A stretch of DNA of 64,000 bases from Thiosocius sp963736445 (GTDB taxonomy: Bacteria; Pseudomonadota; Gammaproteobacteria; Chromatiales; Chromatiaceae): NCBI GenBank assembly GCA_963736445.1, contig CAVTOY010000016.1, forward strand, positions 124,001-188,000, in the 5' to 3' direction. Positions 46,612-55,767 of the stretch are shown here, in pieces. The notes below the pieces were generated by a model. That model was not told the DNA's origin. It saw only the letters and a list, made by a program, of their open reading frames with translations, and made no database searches. Position 1 is the first letter of the stretch, and every line of letters starts with the position of its first letter. The position numbers and the translations under genes are program-made.

Positions 46612-47493
46612 ATGAATCAGAACCGCCTTCCTTTCTGCGGCCTGATGTTTGCGGCGGCCTTGGCCATCGCGCAGAGCATCGCCGCACAGACCATTCCCTT
46701 CTATTCCCTGGCCAATGCCCCCGCCGTTGATGGTGACGATGGAGACTGGAACGACGTGCCCGCGACCATCGTGCCCCTGAAGAAGACAAAACCAGACAGT
46801 GTGGTGGAGGCCAGGAGCGTCTCGATCAGAGGTGGGACGTATGGCGACCGGGTGTTTCTGTTCGTCGAATGGGACGACGATTCAGAAGACAGCGTGCACA
46901 AGCCCTGGGTCTGGAACAGCGAGCTGAACAAGTATATTCAGGGACCGCAGCGTGAGGACCGTCTCGCTGTCCAGTTCTCGACCGATGAAAACTACTCGAC
47001 CAACTGGCGCTCGGGCAAGGAATTCACCGCCGACACCTGGCATTGGAAGGCCTCCCGTTCCAACCCTCTGGGACTCGCTCACGACAAAAGCCTGGTAGTC
47101 AGCCGCAGCAAGCTGTTGCGGGCATACAAAATGAGTATCGCAGATGGCGGCAGCATCTACAGATCGCGTCCCAGCGATGCCGGCGACAAGATCTACAAGA
47201 CGACACGCTACAGGCTATTTGATCAGCCGCTGATGCCCAAGTACCTGCTGAGCGAATCCCCACAGGGCTCAGTTGCGGATATCACGGCGCGTGGTGTGTG
47301 GTCGCAAGGAAAATGGCATCTGGAACTCAGCCGAAAACTGTCCACAGGCAATACCGATGACGTCGCGCTGCCGCAGCGGCCCGGAAGGGTCGCCGGCGGG
47401 ATTGCTGTATTCGACCACTCGGAGAACGACGATCACGCCGTTTCCGACACACTGACCTTCGATTTCGTCCACGAACCCTGGCGCGCAAACTGA
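46612..47493 (+). CDS. Exported haem-binding domain protein (ethylbenzene dehydrogenase gamma-like)
   Basis: The 293-residue protein has a signal peptide (MFAAALAIAQSIAAQ) and a single domain of the EB_dh type (PF09459), the haem b-binding fold of ethylbenzene dehydrogenase gamma subunits and cytochrome c-552-like proteins: NAPAVDGDDGDWNDVPATIVPL, VFLFVEWDDDSEDSVHKPWVWN, EDRLAVQFS and TWHWKASRSNPLGLAHD. No molybdenum enzyme is near, so it probably serves another redox or sensing task in the periplasm. It starts at ATG 46612; the GGDEF-EAL gene follows after 18 bases and may be its signalling partner. Confidence 0.8.
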   Translation: MNQNRLPFCGLMFAAALAIAQSIAAQTIPFYSLANAPAVDGDDGDWNDVPATIVPLKKTKPDSVVEARSVSIRGGTYGDRVFLFVEWDDDSEDSVHKPWVWNSELNKYIQGPQREDRLAVQFSTDENYSTNWRSGKEFTADTWHWKASRSNPLGLAHDKSLVVSRSKLLRAYKMSIADGGSIYRSRPSDAGDKIYKTTRYRLFDQPLMPKYLLSESPQGSVADITARGVWSQGKWHLELSRKLSTGNTDDVALPQRPGRVAGGIAVFDHSENDDHAVSDTLTFDFVHEPWRAN

Positions 47494-47511
47494 TACCCCC
47501 CGTGGACCCCA

Positions 47512-49791
47512 GTGGATAGCAAACGCGACCCGGAAAAATCGCTCAGCAAGAAGAGGCTGCCAGGCATTCACTGGCTCATGGCCTCCGGCATCGTGCTGAT
47601 GGTGGCCGGAAGCCTGGCAGTCATCCGCTACATCGTCTACGAAATCGACAACAACATCAGGCAAAACGAAGTAGTGCTCGGACTTTCCCAGCACATCGAA
47701 CTGGAGGCACAACTGTTCTCAGGGCACCTGCTGCCGGCGTTCAAGTCTCTCCATTCGCTTGACATCGCCGTGACCCGCCACCTGGCAGAGTTCAGGCTAT
47801 ATGTTCTGGATGCCGATCGGGGCCCTGAGTTTTTGACCCGCTGCCTGTCCGACACGCAATCGGCCTTTGACCGGTTTCCGCGCGACCTGCATGCCGCTAC
47901 CGCCGTCGATCGGGAAGAACTCGAGGAAATCGTTGGCGTCTTCGTGGACATCACAAACGAGGCGCTTGAAGTCCGCAGCCCCAATCAGCTGCAGCAGCTG
48001 TTGTCGGATTCCGAGGATGTGTTTGCCGATTTCCAGACACAGCTGGCCGACACGAAGACAGCGCTCGACAACACTGTCCTCACATTGGGCGAAGATATCT
48101 CTGAGGATCTGCGCAGCGCTGGAGCAAACCTGTCCATTCAACGCACGCTGTTGAACCGACTGGAACACACATCTGTCGGCAGTCTGTCGCTGCTCGTGCT
48201 GTTCCTGCTGATCGTCAGTGCCCTGCTGTTTCGGGCGCTGCAACGTCGCCTCGGTGCAGTCTCTGACTATGCGCGCGCCATCGCCGACGGGCAGTGCACT
48301 TCTGATATCGATTTCGAGTCTTCCGATCATATCGGCGACATGGCCGAATCGGTCAGCCACATGGGCACACGCCTCGCCTCACTGGTCAAAGAGTCACAGA
48401 AAAAAGCGGAGATCGCGGTGCACGCCGAGCGGACCGCCCTGAAGCTGGCAAATTTCGACACCCTGACGGGTTTGCCCAACCGGCAACACTTCTTCTCCAT
48501 CCTCGAATCGGTTCTAAAAGAGGCCCGACAGTTGGAGGAGAAAGTCGCGGTGGCCTATCTGGATCTCGACGACTTCAAAAAGGTCAACGATTCTTTCGGA
48601 CACAGCATAGGCGACGAGCTTCTATGCGCCGTAGCGGAACGCCTGAAGCACAGCATGCGTGAGTCCGATTCTATTGCCCGGAACACGGGCGATCCCCCAC
48701 CGCCTAAGCTTTCACGCCTGGGAGGCGATGAATTCACTTTTCTGGTCACCGGCGTACATGATGTGGGTGAGGCCAGAATAGTCGCGCGCCGCGTGCTCGA
48801 CACGCTGGCCAGGCCCTACCTGGTCGGCACCCGCGAGTTGTCGATCACGCCTAGCCTGGGAGTCGCGGTGTTTCCCAACAACGGGGATACGGTGGAGGAA
48901 CTGCTGAAGAATGCTGACATGGCCATGTACCAGGCCAAGGCGCATGGTCGTAACAACGTCATCCTGTACAGCGCGGAGATCGGCGAAAGCAATCGCAGTA
49001 AACTCAGCCTGGAACGCGACCTCGCAAACGCGGCAGAGCGCGGCGAACTGAGTATCCACTATCAGCCTAAGGTAGATCTGAATTCCAACCGCATCACTGG
49101 TGCCGAGGCACTGTTGCGCTGGCAACATCCAAAACGCGGCTCGGTATCTCCAGCCGACTTCATACCATTGGCCGAAGAAAGCGGCCTGATCGTACAAATC
49201 GGCAAGTGGGTGTTGCAGCAAGTCTGCACTCAACTCGCACACTGGGCGACGCATGACATCACCCAGGTCCCGATTGCCGTTAACATCTCAGCCAAACAAC
49301 TCGCTTGCGGGGATCTGATCAGTACCGTTAGCGACTGTCTGAAGGCATCCGGCGTCACTGCCGAAAGCATCCAGCTGGAGCTGACCGAGAGCGTGCTGAT
49401 GAGCGATACTGAGCTGGCTGTTCGCACGCTCAATCAGCTTAAAGGTATGGGCATACACACCAGCCTGGATGATTTTGGTACCGGTTATTCCTCGCTCAAC
49501 TACCTCAAACGCTTCCACCTCAGCACGCTCAAGATCGACCGATCGTTCGTACGCGACATCGAGACCGACGTGGACGATGCGAGCATAGTCAAGGCGATCA
49601 TCGGACTGGCCGACTCGCTGGGGCTCGACGTCGTGGCTGAGGGCGTTGAGAATGAACACCAGGTGGACTTCCTCCGAAGTCACGGGTGTCGGACCGCACA
49701 GGGATTTCTGTTCAGCAGACCGGTGCCAGCCGCGGAATTCGTCCGCCTGTTGGGTTTCGACCGCAGCGAACGGGCCGCCTCCACGCTCTGA
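47512..49791 (+). CDS. Membrane GGDEF-EAL protein with HAMP-like linker
   Basis: The 759-residue protein has a membrane helix at about 25-47, a periplasmic helical sensor region, a second helix at about 223-243, a HAMP-like segment, a GGDEF domain with FDTLTGLPNRQHFF and SRLGGDEFTFLV (about residue 403), and an EAL domain with GAEALLRWQHP (about 528), NISAKQL, ELTESVLM, SLDDFGTGYSSL and VAEGVENEHQ. Both catalytic motifs look intact, so it may make or degrade c-di-GMP depending on signal. Translation starts at GTG 47512, 18 bases after the haem-domain gene, suggesting a sensor pair. Confidence 0.9.
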   Translation: MDSKRDPEKSLSKKRLPGIHWLMASGIVLMVAGSLAVIRYIVYEIDNNIRQNEVVLGLSQHIELEAQLFSGHLLPAFKSLHSLDIAVTRHLAEFRLYVLDADRGPEFLTRCLSDTQSAFDRFPRDLHAATAVDREELEEIVGVFVDITNEALEVRSPNQLQQLLSDSEDVFADFQTQLADTKTALDNTVLTLGEDISEDLRSAGANLSIQRTLLNRLEHTSVGSLSLLVLFLLIVSALLFRALQRRLGAVSDYARAIADGQCTSDIDFESSDHIGDMAESVSHMGTRLASLVKESQKKAEIAVHAERTALKLANFDTLTGLPNRQHFFSILESVLKEARQLEEKVAVAYLDLDDFKKVNDSFGHSIGDELLCAVAERLKHSMRESDSIARNTGDPPPPKLSRLGGDEFTFLVTGVHDVGEARIVARRVLDTLARPYLVGTRELSITPSLGVAVFPNNGDTVEELLKNADMAMYQAKAHGRNNVILYSAEIGESNRSKLSLERDLANAAERGELSIHYQPKVDLNSNRITGAEALLRWQHPKRGSVSPADFIPLAEESGLIVQIGKWVLQQVCTQLAHWATHDITQVPIAVNISAKQLACGDLISTVSDCLKASGVTAESIQLELTESVLMSDTELAVRTLNQLKGMGIHTSLDDFGTGYSSLNYLKRFHLSTLKIDRSFVRDIETDVDDASIVKAIIGLADSLGLDVVAEGVENEHQVDFLRSHGCRTAQGFLFSRPVPAAEFVRLLGFDRSERAASTL

Positions 49792-50161
49792 CCGTTTACC
49801 ATCTGGCACGCTGCGCGGTCGCAATGTCGCTCAATCGCGCAACAGATCGGAGTTGTCCAGGTTCTATGGAACAGCGTCGCGTACCGCGCTGCTGGGCGAA
49901 GCGTTCAACAAAGAGCGCACCGATACGCTGCAGAAAAAACCGCGGGATTGGCTCGCGCTTGGGACCGAATGCGAAGCGACTCGGCGTCAGTCCAATTTGC
50001 GCTCGAGAACGAAACCGCTAACGCGATTGCAGATGGCATGCTGAGGCCTATCCCGCGTCCAGTACAAGCCACGGTGGTAAGAACACGAGCCATTCGTAGA
50101 TGATCGGGCCACAGTGATTAACGTACGTGTGCCCTGTCAACAGCCTCGAAAGGATACCGCC
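49792..50161. other. Intergenic region with nitrilase-locus 5' repeat
   Basis: Bases 50020-50161 form the 5' flank repeated in diverged form at 44985-45127. The part before 50020 shows only short unconvincing frames. The repeated flank ends in CCTCGAAAGGATACCGCC directly before the nitrilase ATG. Confidence 0.6.
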
Positions 50162-51154
50162 ATGATAGACCGCTACTACGCCGCAGCCTGTCAGACCGAT
50201 TTTCCCTGCCCGGCGACACGCGATGAAATCGGCCAACGCACGCGCCGCATGTGCGAGATGGTCGAACAAACGATCGTCGGCTACGAGCCCTTTTTCGATG
50301 TCCGCCTGCTGGTGTTCCCGGAGTTTGCCCATGCCGCACCGATCTACGACAGCGTCGCCGGCCTGCACGAAAAACTGGCAGTACCGGTGCCCAACGAACA
50401 CACTGAGGAGTACCGCAGGCTGTGCCAGAAGTACGGTTGTTACCTACAGAGCGGGACCTTCCTCGAGGCCGACCCCGGCTACCCGGATTGTGTGTTCAAC
50501 ACCACGGCCCTGATCGGCCCCGAGGGTATATTGGCCAAGTACCGCAAGGTGAACACCTGGATCCCCTGGGAGATCCACACCAGTCCGCACGACGTGCCCG
50601 ATTATCCGGAGGAGCCCTTCCCGGTGGTCGAAACGCCGCTGGGCCGATTGGGTGTGGCGATATGCTACGACTGGCTGTTCCCGGAGACCATCCGTCAGAT
50701 CGCCTTCAACGGCGCCGAGGTGATCCTCCGCGTCTCGGCCTACATGGATCCCTGGGGCTCGAACGAACCCATGGACTGGTGGACGCTGATCAACCGCACC
50801 CGCGCGCTCGAGAACACGACCTATGTGGTGGCGGCCAACCAAGGCGCTCGATTCGAAAACTATCCGCCGTTCAGCTGGCCCGGCAGCAGTATGGTCGTCG
50901 ACTACGACGGCCGCATCCTGGCGCAGGCCGAGGCCGGGCCGGGCGAGAAGGTGGTTATTGCACCCATCGATATCGACGCGCTGCGCGCCGAACGCGGGCG
51001 GCGCATCGGCCACGACATGCGCTCGCATCTGCGCAGCAGTATCCATCCCTATCTGAGCCGCGAATACCTGGCACCGGCAGGCAGCGACCAGCCGCTCAGC
51101 AAACAAAGTATAGAAGCCCGTATCCGGTCGGCACGTCAGCGCAGCTGGCGCTGA
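50162..51154 (+). CDS. Carbon-nitrogen hydrolase (nitrilase superfamily)
   Basis: The 330-residue enzyme has the complete nitrilase triad: Glu54 in VFPEF, Lys129 in KYRKVN and Cys168 in AICYDWLFPE. The N-terminus MIDRYYAAACQTDFPCP and the region NRTRALENTTYVVAANQG fit amidase/formamidase-like members rather than true nitrilases. It probably hydrolyses a small amide in the cytoplasm. The ATG is preceded by AAAGGA. Both flanks of the gene are repeated at 45.0-45.35 kb around a deleted copy. Confidence 0.88.
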   Translation: MIDRYYAAACQTDFPCPATRDEIGQRTRRMCEMVEQTIVGYEPFFDVRLLVFPEFAHAAPIYDSVAGLHEKLAVPVPNEHTEEYRRLCQKYGCYLQSGTFLEADPGYPDCVFNTTALIGPEGILAKYRKVNTWIPWEIHTSPHDVPDYPEEPFPVVETPLGRLGVAICYDWLFPETIRQIAFNGAEVILRVSAYMDPWGSNEPMDWWTLINRTRALENTTYVVAANQGARFENYPPFSWPGSSMVVDYDGRILAQAEAGPGEKVVIAPIDIDALRAERGRRIGHDMRSHLRSSIHPYLSREYLAPAGSDQPLSKQSIEARIRSARQRSWR

Positions 51155-51337
51155 GCGCGCTGATACAATGGGCCCCGCAGAGCCTCCACGCCAACAACCG
51201 GCCTGATAGCGCGTGACTGTCTCCGCGCGCATCGAAGGCCGACAGAATCCGATGCTCCTTCGGACGTGGCGATATCGTCATTGTTTGCTGCGACTTTGCA
51301 CTGATCACACCGATCAGATGGATCCCTGCGACGGTTG
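51155..51337. repeat. Nitrilase-locus 3' flank repeat
   Basis: This 3' flank (from about 51141 and extending to about 51347 into the end of the Fic pseudogene) matches 45145-45357, sharing GCAGAGCCTCC, GCATCGAAGGCCGACAGA-like and GATGCTCCTTCGGAC blocks. Divergence is roughly one base in six by eye, so the duplication is not recent. Confidence 0.7.
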
Positions 51338-52316
51338 CTAGATCTGCTCCGGAAATAGACCCGGCAGCCAGCGTGATGCCAACTTGGCGGGAAAAGCTAG
51401 CCGCAGCGGTGCTCGGGTACTCGACGAGACAACGACACCCTGATTAACCAATGCGGATACCACCCGGCGACCTTGCCGGTCGCTCACGCCGAGCAGTTCC
51501 GACACATCGCCGCGCGCCAGCTCACCACGATACAGAATCGCTTCAATGACCCTCCCAGCATGTGGCGGCAACCTATCTGCTCGTCGCTCTTCTTCAGCCC
51601 ATAGCAGGACCCGGTCACGCAAACGGTCTGGCTGTACCAACCCTTCCATGGATCTCACTTGATCGAGGCATGTCTCGAGGAAGAATCGCGTGAATGCTGC
51701 AAGCGCCTCCTCGGAAAAACTGCCTCGCCCGTCCAGGTCGTTGCGACGTGGCAGGTCGCATTCCGCAAGATGCGCCTTGTAGCTGCCTACATTCCGGGCC
51801 AGGCCACGCGCAATCGACCACACGCCGCTCGGAATCCTGAACGTATAAAAGATCTTTGGGCAAGCGCTCGCCGAACCGTCGGTGTACTTCGCAAATGCCG
51901 TCGGCACTTACCGCCCGCCCTCGCAGCCCGCCGCTATCGATCCAGTGCTGGACCGAAATATGGGCTCTGGCCTCTAGCTGTAGGTGGCGCTTCCCAACAT
52001 CCTGGCTGTAGTCGTTTCTTAATGCGCGTTCAATATCGACCGGATGGGTGTGATGGCCTTCGATCAGATTGCTGTAGTAGCAGTTCATCGACCGAACGAG
52101 GCCGGCCAACGCCGTCAAAACGCCTTCCGGCAGGCTTCTGCAGAAACCGGTGGAATGACCTGCAAGCTCCACCGCCAGGTCGGCTAGGGTCTCGCGGTGA
52201 CGGGACATGCCCGATATCCGCATCGGGTCCATCAATGCAAGCGATTCTCCCCGATCCACAATCGCCGGCGGGACCGTTTCTTTGGCCGCTTTATTGTCCG
52301 ACTCTTCATCAGGCAT
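51338..52316 (-). pseudogene. Fic family protein gene with catalytic core deleted
   Basis: The 5' part (from 52316) encodes a Fic N-terminal region with the inhibitory-type motif SNLIEG in CYYSNLIEGHHTHPVDIERAL and then HRRFGERLPKDLLYV. The 3' part, in another frame, encodes the Fic C-terminal region SGVWSIARGLARNVGSYKAHL, DLDGRGSFSEEALAAFTRFFLETCLDQV and a winged-helix-like tail ending at 51338. The middle, about 100 residues including the HPFxDGNGR AMPylation motif, is missing, and the frames do not match, so the product is not functional. The join lies near 51840. Confidence 0.85.
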
Positions 52317-52459
52317 TTTTGTCTATTTTTCTATTACTTAAGACATCAATATACCAATGATAGGAGCAATTTTTGTCCGCTTCTAGGTCCGGACATAATC
52401 GGACCCGAAGCACTCCTCTCGGGGCGACGTAACCGGTCTAGTGGCTTCAGCAACCGCGC

Positions 52460-55400
52460 TCAGTAACCGGCCTGATACCGGGTATTGAAACGCGCGTGCA
52501 GGGTCTCGCGGTCGGGGCCAGGTCGACCGGCGGTGGGCAGCGGCGCGAGCGTCTCACCGTCGCGCGTGAACAGGTCCATATCTTTTGCCCAGCCGCGCGC
52601 CTCCAGCACCAGTTGGCGCGACCAACCCTCGGGCGCAGGCGCGGGTTCTGCAAACTCGGCGTGCAGCTCTTCGCCCGGGCCGATGATCGCCACCGCCTCA
52701 TCCTGTTCCGCCAGCAGTTCCAGGGCCGGACCGAAACGGGTGTAGTAACCGGCCTGATGGCGGGTATCCCAGTAGGGACTGCGCTGCTGATAGTCGTAGT
52801 GCGGCAGGCGCTGTTCACCGGTCGTGCGGCGCGCGAATCCACTCTGCGCAACCTCGGCGTGAACCGGCAGGACGCGCTGCACGCGCGCTTCGGAAAGCCG
52901 CTCGGCGTAGACCACGCTGATCCGATCCCAGTACACCTCCATATTGGTGCGCAGCCGCAGCGCCCGGGTACCTGCCGGCAGGCCGGTGAGCGGCACCGAC
53001 ATACGCCTTGGCATACCGGCAGGGTAACCGAACTGATCCAACAACTGATGCCAGACACCCTGCGCATCCTGGGCCTCCAGGCTCGGTGCCTCGAAGGCCG
53101 CATTGGCCTGCCAGGCCGCGAACATGGTCTGCGAATAGGGGTATTCGACCCAGCCGTCGATCATCAGCAGCGGGCGGCCGGGGCCCACATCCAGGGGCTC
53201 TGGGAAACGCAGGGTCAGTATGTGCTCCTGGGCGAGTCGGCCAATGAAGCGCCGATCCAGTTCACCGACCGCCGCCGCGCTGCCGTCCGTATCCGCAATG
53301 CGTGCCAACATGTGGCCCGCCGCGTTACTGGCTCCGTCCGGCACGATCTCACGGCGGTAGAAGTACGGCTCACCCGTCGGCTGTGGGTCCAGGATGCCCA
53401 TGCGTTCATCCAGCACCATCCGCCAGCCGGGTGGCAGATCGTAGACCGCCAGGGCCAGCGAATCGAGATAGGCCGCCTCCTCCATGGGCTCGCCGACCTT
53501 GAGCACATAGCGACCGTCGCGCGGCTCGAGCAGGCCCTCGGGTAACTGAAAGTTTTCCCAGGGGCGTGGCTCGGCATACTCGCCCGGACCGATCGCGTAG
53601 CCGATGCCCCCTACGCCCAGCAGATCACTGACGAACCGGTATTGTCTACCGTCCCAGACAAAGAGTACCGGGCAGCTGGACAACTGGCGCTGCGTCTCGG
53701 TGATTCGATGCGTCTCACCGGCGGCCAGCGCGAGTTCGCTCTGAAACACGCCGTCGGACCAGTCAATGGCGACGAAGTCTGCCTGGCCGGCACCCCCCAG
53801 CCCGACGGCCAGAGGCTGCAGACCTTGGCCGGGACCCGAATGGTTGCGCAGGGTGCTCAGCAGGGTCCAGTGTTCACCCCGCCGGACCGCGATACGCGCA
53901 CCGATCCCGGAGCTGTTGGAGCGCATGGAGTCTGCCTTGTCCTCGCGCCCGCTTAGGCGCAGCGCAATGAACGGATGACGCCCCGCGCCGGGCCGCCAGA
54001 GGCGCGCCCGATCGCCTGCTATTGCCAGCACCCCCATGCCGCGGGCCGGCTCCTCCAGCAGCGTCGCCATACCCAGCAGCGGTGTCAGCGACCGATGGGC
54101 GAAGGCCTCGTCCAACTGACCGTCGGCATTCATGCGCAGCGCGCGCCAGCCATCCCGGGTGGCCAGCAGCATCTCCTGCACGCCGTCGCCGTCGAGATCG
54201 GTCGCCGCCAGCTGGGCCCAGCCGGAAACGGCCTCGCCCTGCCACAGCGCGCGCGAAGCGAAGTCGCCGGCCTTGTCGGCGAACCAGCCCAACAGGCGGC
54301 CGTCGCTGCCCAGCGTCAGCAGCTCCACGCTGCCGTCGCTATCCAGATCCAGCGCGAGTCCGGCCAGGGCCGGCGTGTTGCGGAAGGCATCGAGTCCATC
54401 AGTGGCACGGTAGCTCCACAGGCGATCGTTGGTGTACACCTCGTGCGGCACATCGGCGTTGAGCACGACGATATCCAGATCTCTATCGCTATCGAGATCC
54501 ACCGGCAGGACCTGCCGTCCCGCGGCGCCCGCACCGGTCAGCCCGCGATCACGTGCCAGCGCCCGAAAGCTGCCGTCGAGATTGTTGTTCAACAATTCGT
54601 TGTCGGCATCGGCATTCACCAAAAAGAGGTCGAGGTCGCCGTCATGGTCGGCATCGAACCACGCCCCATCGACTGTGTCGCGATCGCCGGCACCGGCCTG
54701 GCTCGCTGCGGTCACATCTTGCCACTGCCCGGCCACGGTCTGGCGCCAGAGCCGGTTCGGCCCGTTCCGGCAGAGGTAGAGATCCAGCAATCCGTCGTTG
54801 TCATAGTCGCCCCAGAGGGCCGCGTTCACGTTGTCTGTCCCGGCGAACGGCGCATCGGCCGAAGGCCGATAGCTGCCGTCGGCCTGGCGTCGCAGCAGCA
54901 CGCTGGCGGGCAACGCGCCGCCGCTGATCAACACCGCCTTGCCGTCCAGATCGACCGCTGTGACGCTGAGCGGTCGCTCCACACCGGTTGCGATGCCCGC
55001 AGCCGACCAGGCCTGATCGATGACCGCGGTGAACAACTCCCCGGCAGGCAAACCGGTGGCTTGCTCGCTCGGCTCCCCCAGCGTCCGGACCTCGCCACGA
55101 CGCCCGAGGCGCGTGTACTTGAACTCGGCCAGGCGCGATCGCGGGTTGTTCGCGAGCTTCTGGTAGACGGCGGCGACCTCGCGCGCCTCGTCAGACTGCC
55201 CCAGGCGCTGCAGCGCCTGGAAGGCGCCATAGTAGGCGCTGCGCAGATAGGGATCCTGCGCCACCGCACGCCGATAGAGGTCCAATGCGCGCCCCGACTC
55301 ACCGAGCTGCGCCTCGCACTGGGCCAGGTAATAGATCGCGTAGGCATCCGCCGGATCGGCATCCACGACGTGCCGAAAATGCACCCTGGCCTGCTCCGGC

Positions 55401-55759
55401 CCGCCCAGGTAGAGCCTCAGCAACCCGCTGACATAATGCGCATCGACGTGATCGGGCTGCCGATCGAGCAGCGCCGCCATCTGCTCCAGGGCCAGCAGTT
55501 CATCGCCCGGCTCCTGGCGGTTGAGCGTGGCAATGGCGAGATTGACTTGCAGCGTCGGCAGCTCCGGCCAGGCGTTCGCCAGCCGCTCGAACAGGTCGCG
55601 TGCCTCGGCATAGCGAAACTGCCCCATCAGGCCGACGCCGCGGTTGTTCTCGCTGACCAGCGCGGAGTCGAGGCCGTCAGGCTGCGGCGTGCGGTCACAG
55701 GCGACGACACCCAGCAACAGCAAGACAGGCAGCAGGTAACTCAAGCGACGGATCTGCAT
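52460..55759 (-). CDS. Large TPR/FG-GAP lipoprotein
   Basis: The 1099-residue protein starts MQIRRLSYLLPVLLLLGVVACDR, a lipoprotein signal with lipobox GVVAC. Residues about 35-220 are TPR repeats (VNLAIATLNRQEPGDELLALEQ, AYAIYYLAQCEAQLGESGRALDLYRRAVAQDP). A beta-propeller with calcium-loop FG-GAP/VCBS motifs follows (DYDNDGLLDLYL, DADHDGDLDLFL, DLDSDRDLDIVV, DLDGDGVQEMLL), then an ASPIC/UnbV-like region (SSGIGARIAVRRG) and a long C-terminal beta-rich part with RQLSSCPVLFVWDGRQYRFVSDLLGVGG. It is probably anchored in the outer membrane. It lies eight bases after the CRTAC1-type gene in the same operon. Its function is unknown. Confidence 0.85.
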   Translation of the reverse strand: MQIRRLSYLLPVLLLLGVVACDRTPQPDGLDSALVSENNRGVGLMGQFRYAEARDLFERLANAWPELPTLQVNLAIATLNRQEPGDELLALEQMAALLDRQPDHVDAHYVSGLLRLYLGGPEQARVHFRHVVDADPADAYAIYYLAQCEAQLGESGRALDLYRRAVAQDPYLRSAYYGAFQALQRLGQSDEAREVAAVYQKLANNPRSRLAEFKYTRLGRRGEVRTLGEPSEQATGLPAGELFTAVIDQAWSAAGIATGVERPLSVTAVDLDGKAVLISGGALPASVLLRRQADGSYRPSADAPFAGTDNVNAALWGDYDNDGLLDLYLCRNGPNRLWRQTVAGQWQDVTAASQAGAGDRDTVDGAWFDADHDGDLDLFLVNADADNELLNNNLDGSFRALARDRGLTGAGAAGRQVLPVDLDSDRDLDIVVLNADVPHEVYTNDRLWSYRATDGLDAFRNTPALAGLALDLDSDGSVELLTLGSDGRLLGWFADKAGDFASRALWQGEAVSGWAQLAATDLDGDGVQEMLLATRDGWRALRMNADGQLDEAFAHRSLTPLLGMATLLEEPARGMGVLAIAGDRARLWRPGAGRHPFIALRLSGREDKADSMRSNSSGIGARIAVRRGEHWTLLSTLRNHSGPGQGLQPLAVGLGGAGQADFVAIDWSDGVFQSELALAAGETHRITETQRQLSSCPVLFVWDGRQYRFVSDLLGVGGIGYAIGPGEYAEPRPWENFQLPEGLLEPRDGRYVLKVGEPMEEAAYLDSLALAVYDLPPGWRMVLDERMGILDPQPTGEPYFYRREIVPDGASNAAGHMLARIADTDGSAAAVGELDRRFIGRLAQEHILTLRFPEPLDVGPGRPLLMIDGWVEYPYSQTMFAAWQANAAFEAPSLEAQDAQGVWHQLLDQFGYPAGMPRRMSVPLTGLPAGTRALRLRTNMEVYWDRISVVYAERLSEARVQRVLPVHAEVAQSGFARRTTGEQRLPHYDYQQRSPYWDTRHQAGYYTRFGPALELLAEQDEAVAIIGPGEELHAEFAEPAPAPEGWSRQLVLEARGWAKDMDLFTRDGETLAPLPTAGRPGPDRETLHARFNTRYQAGY

Positions 55760-55767
55760 GCGGTTCG

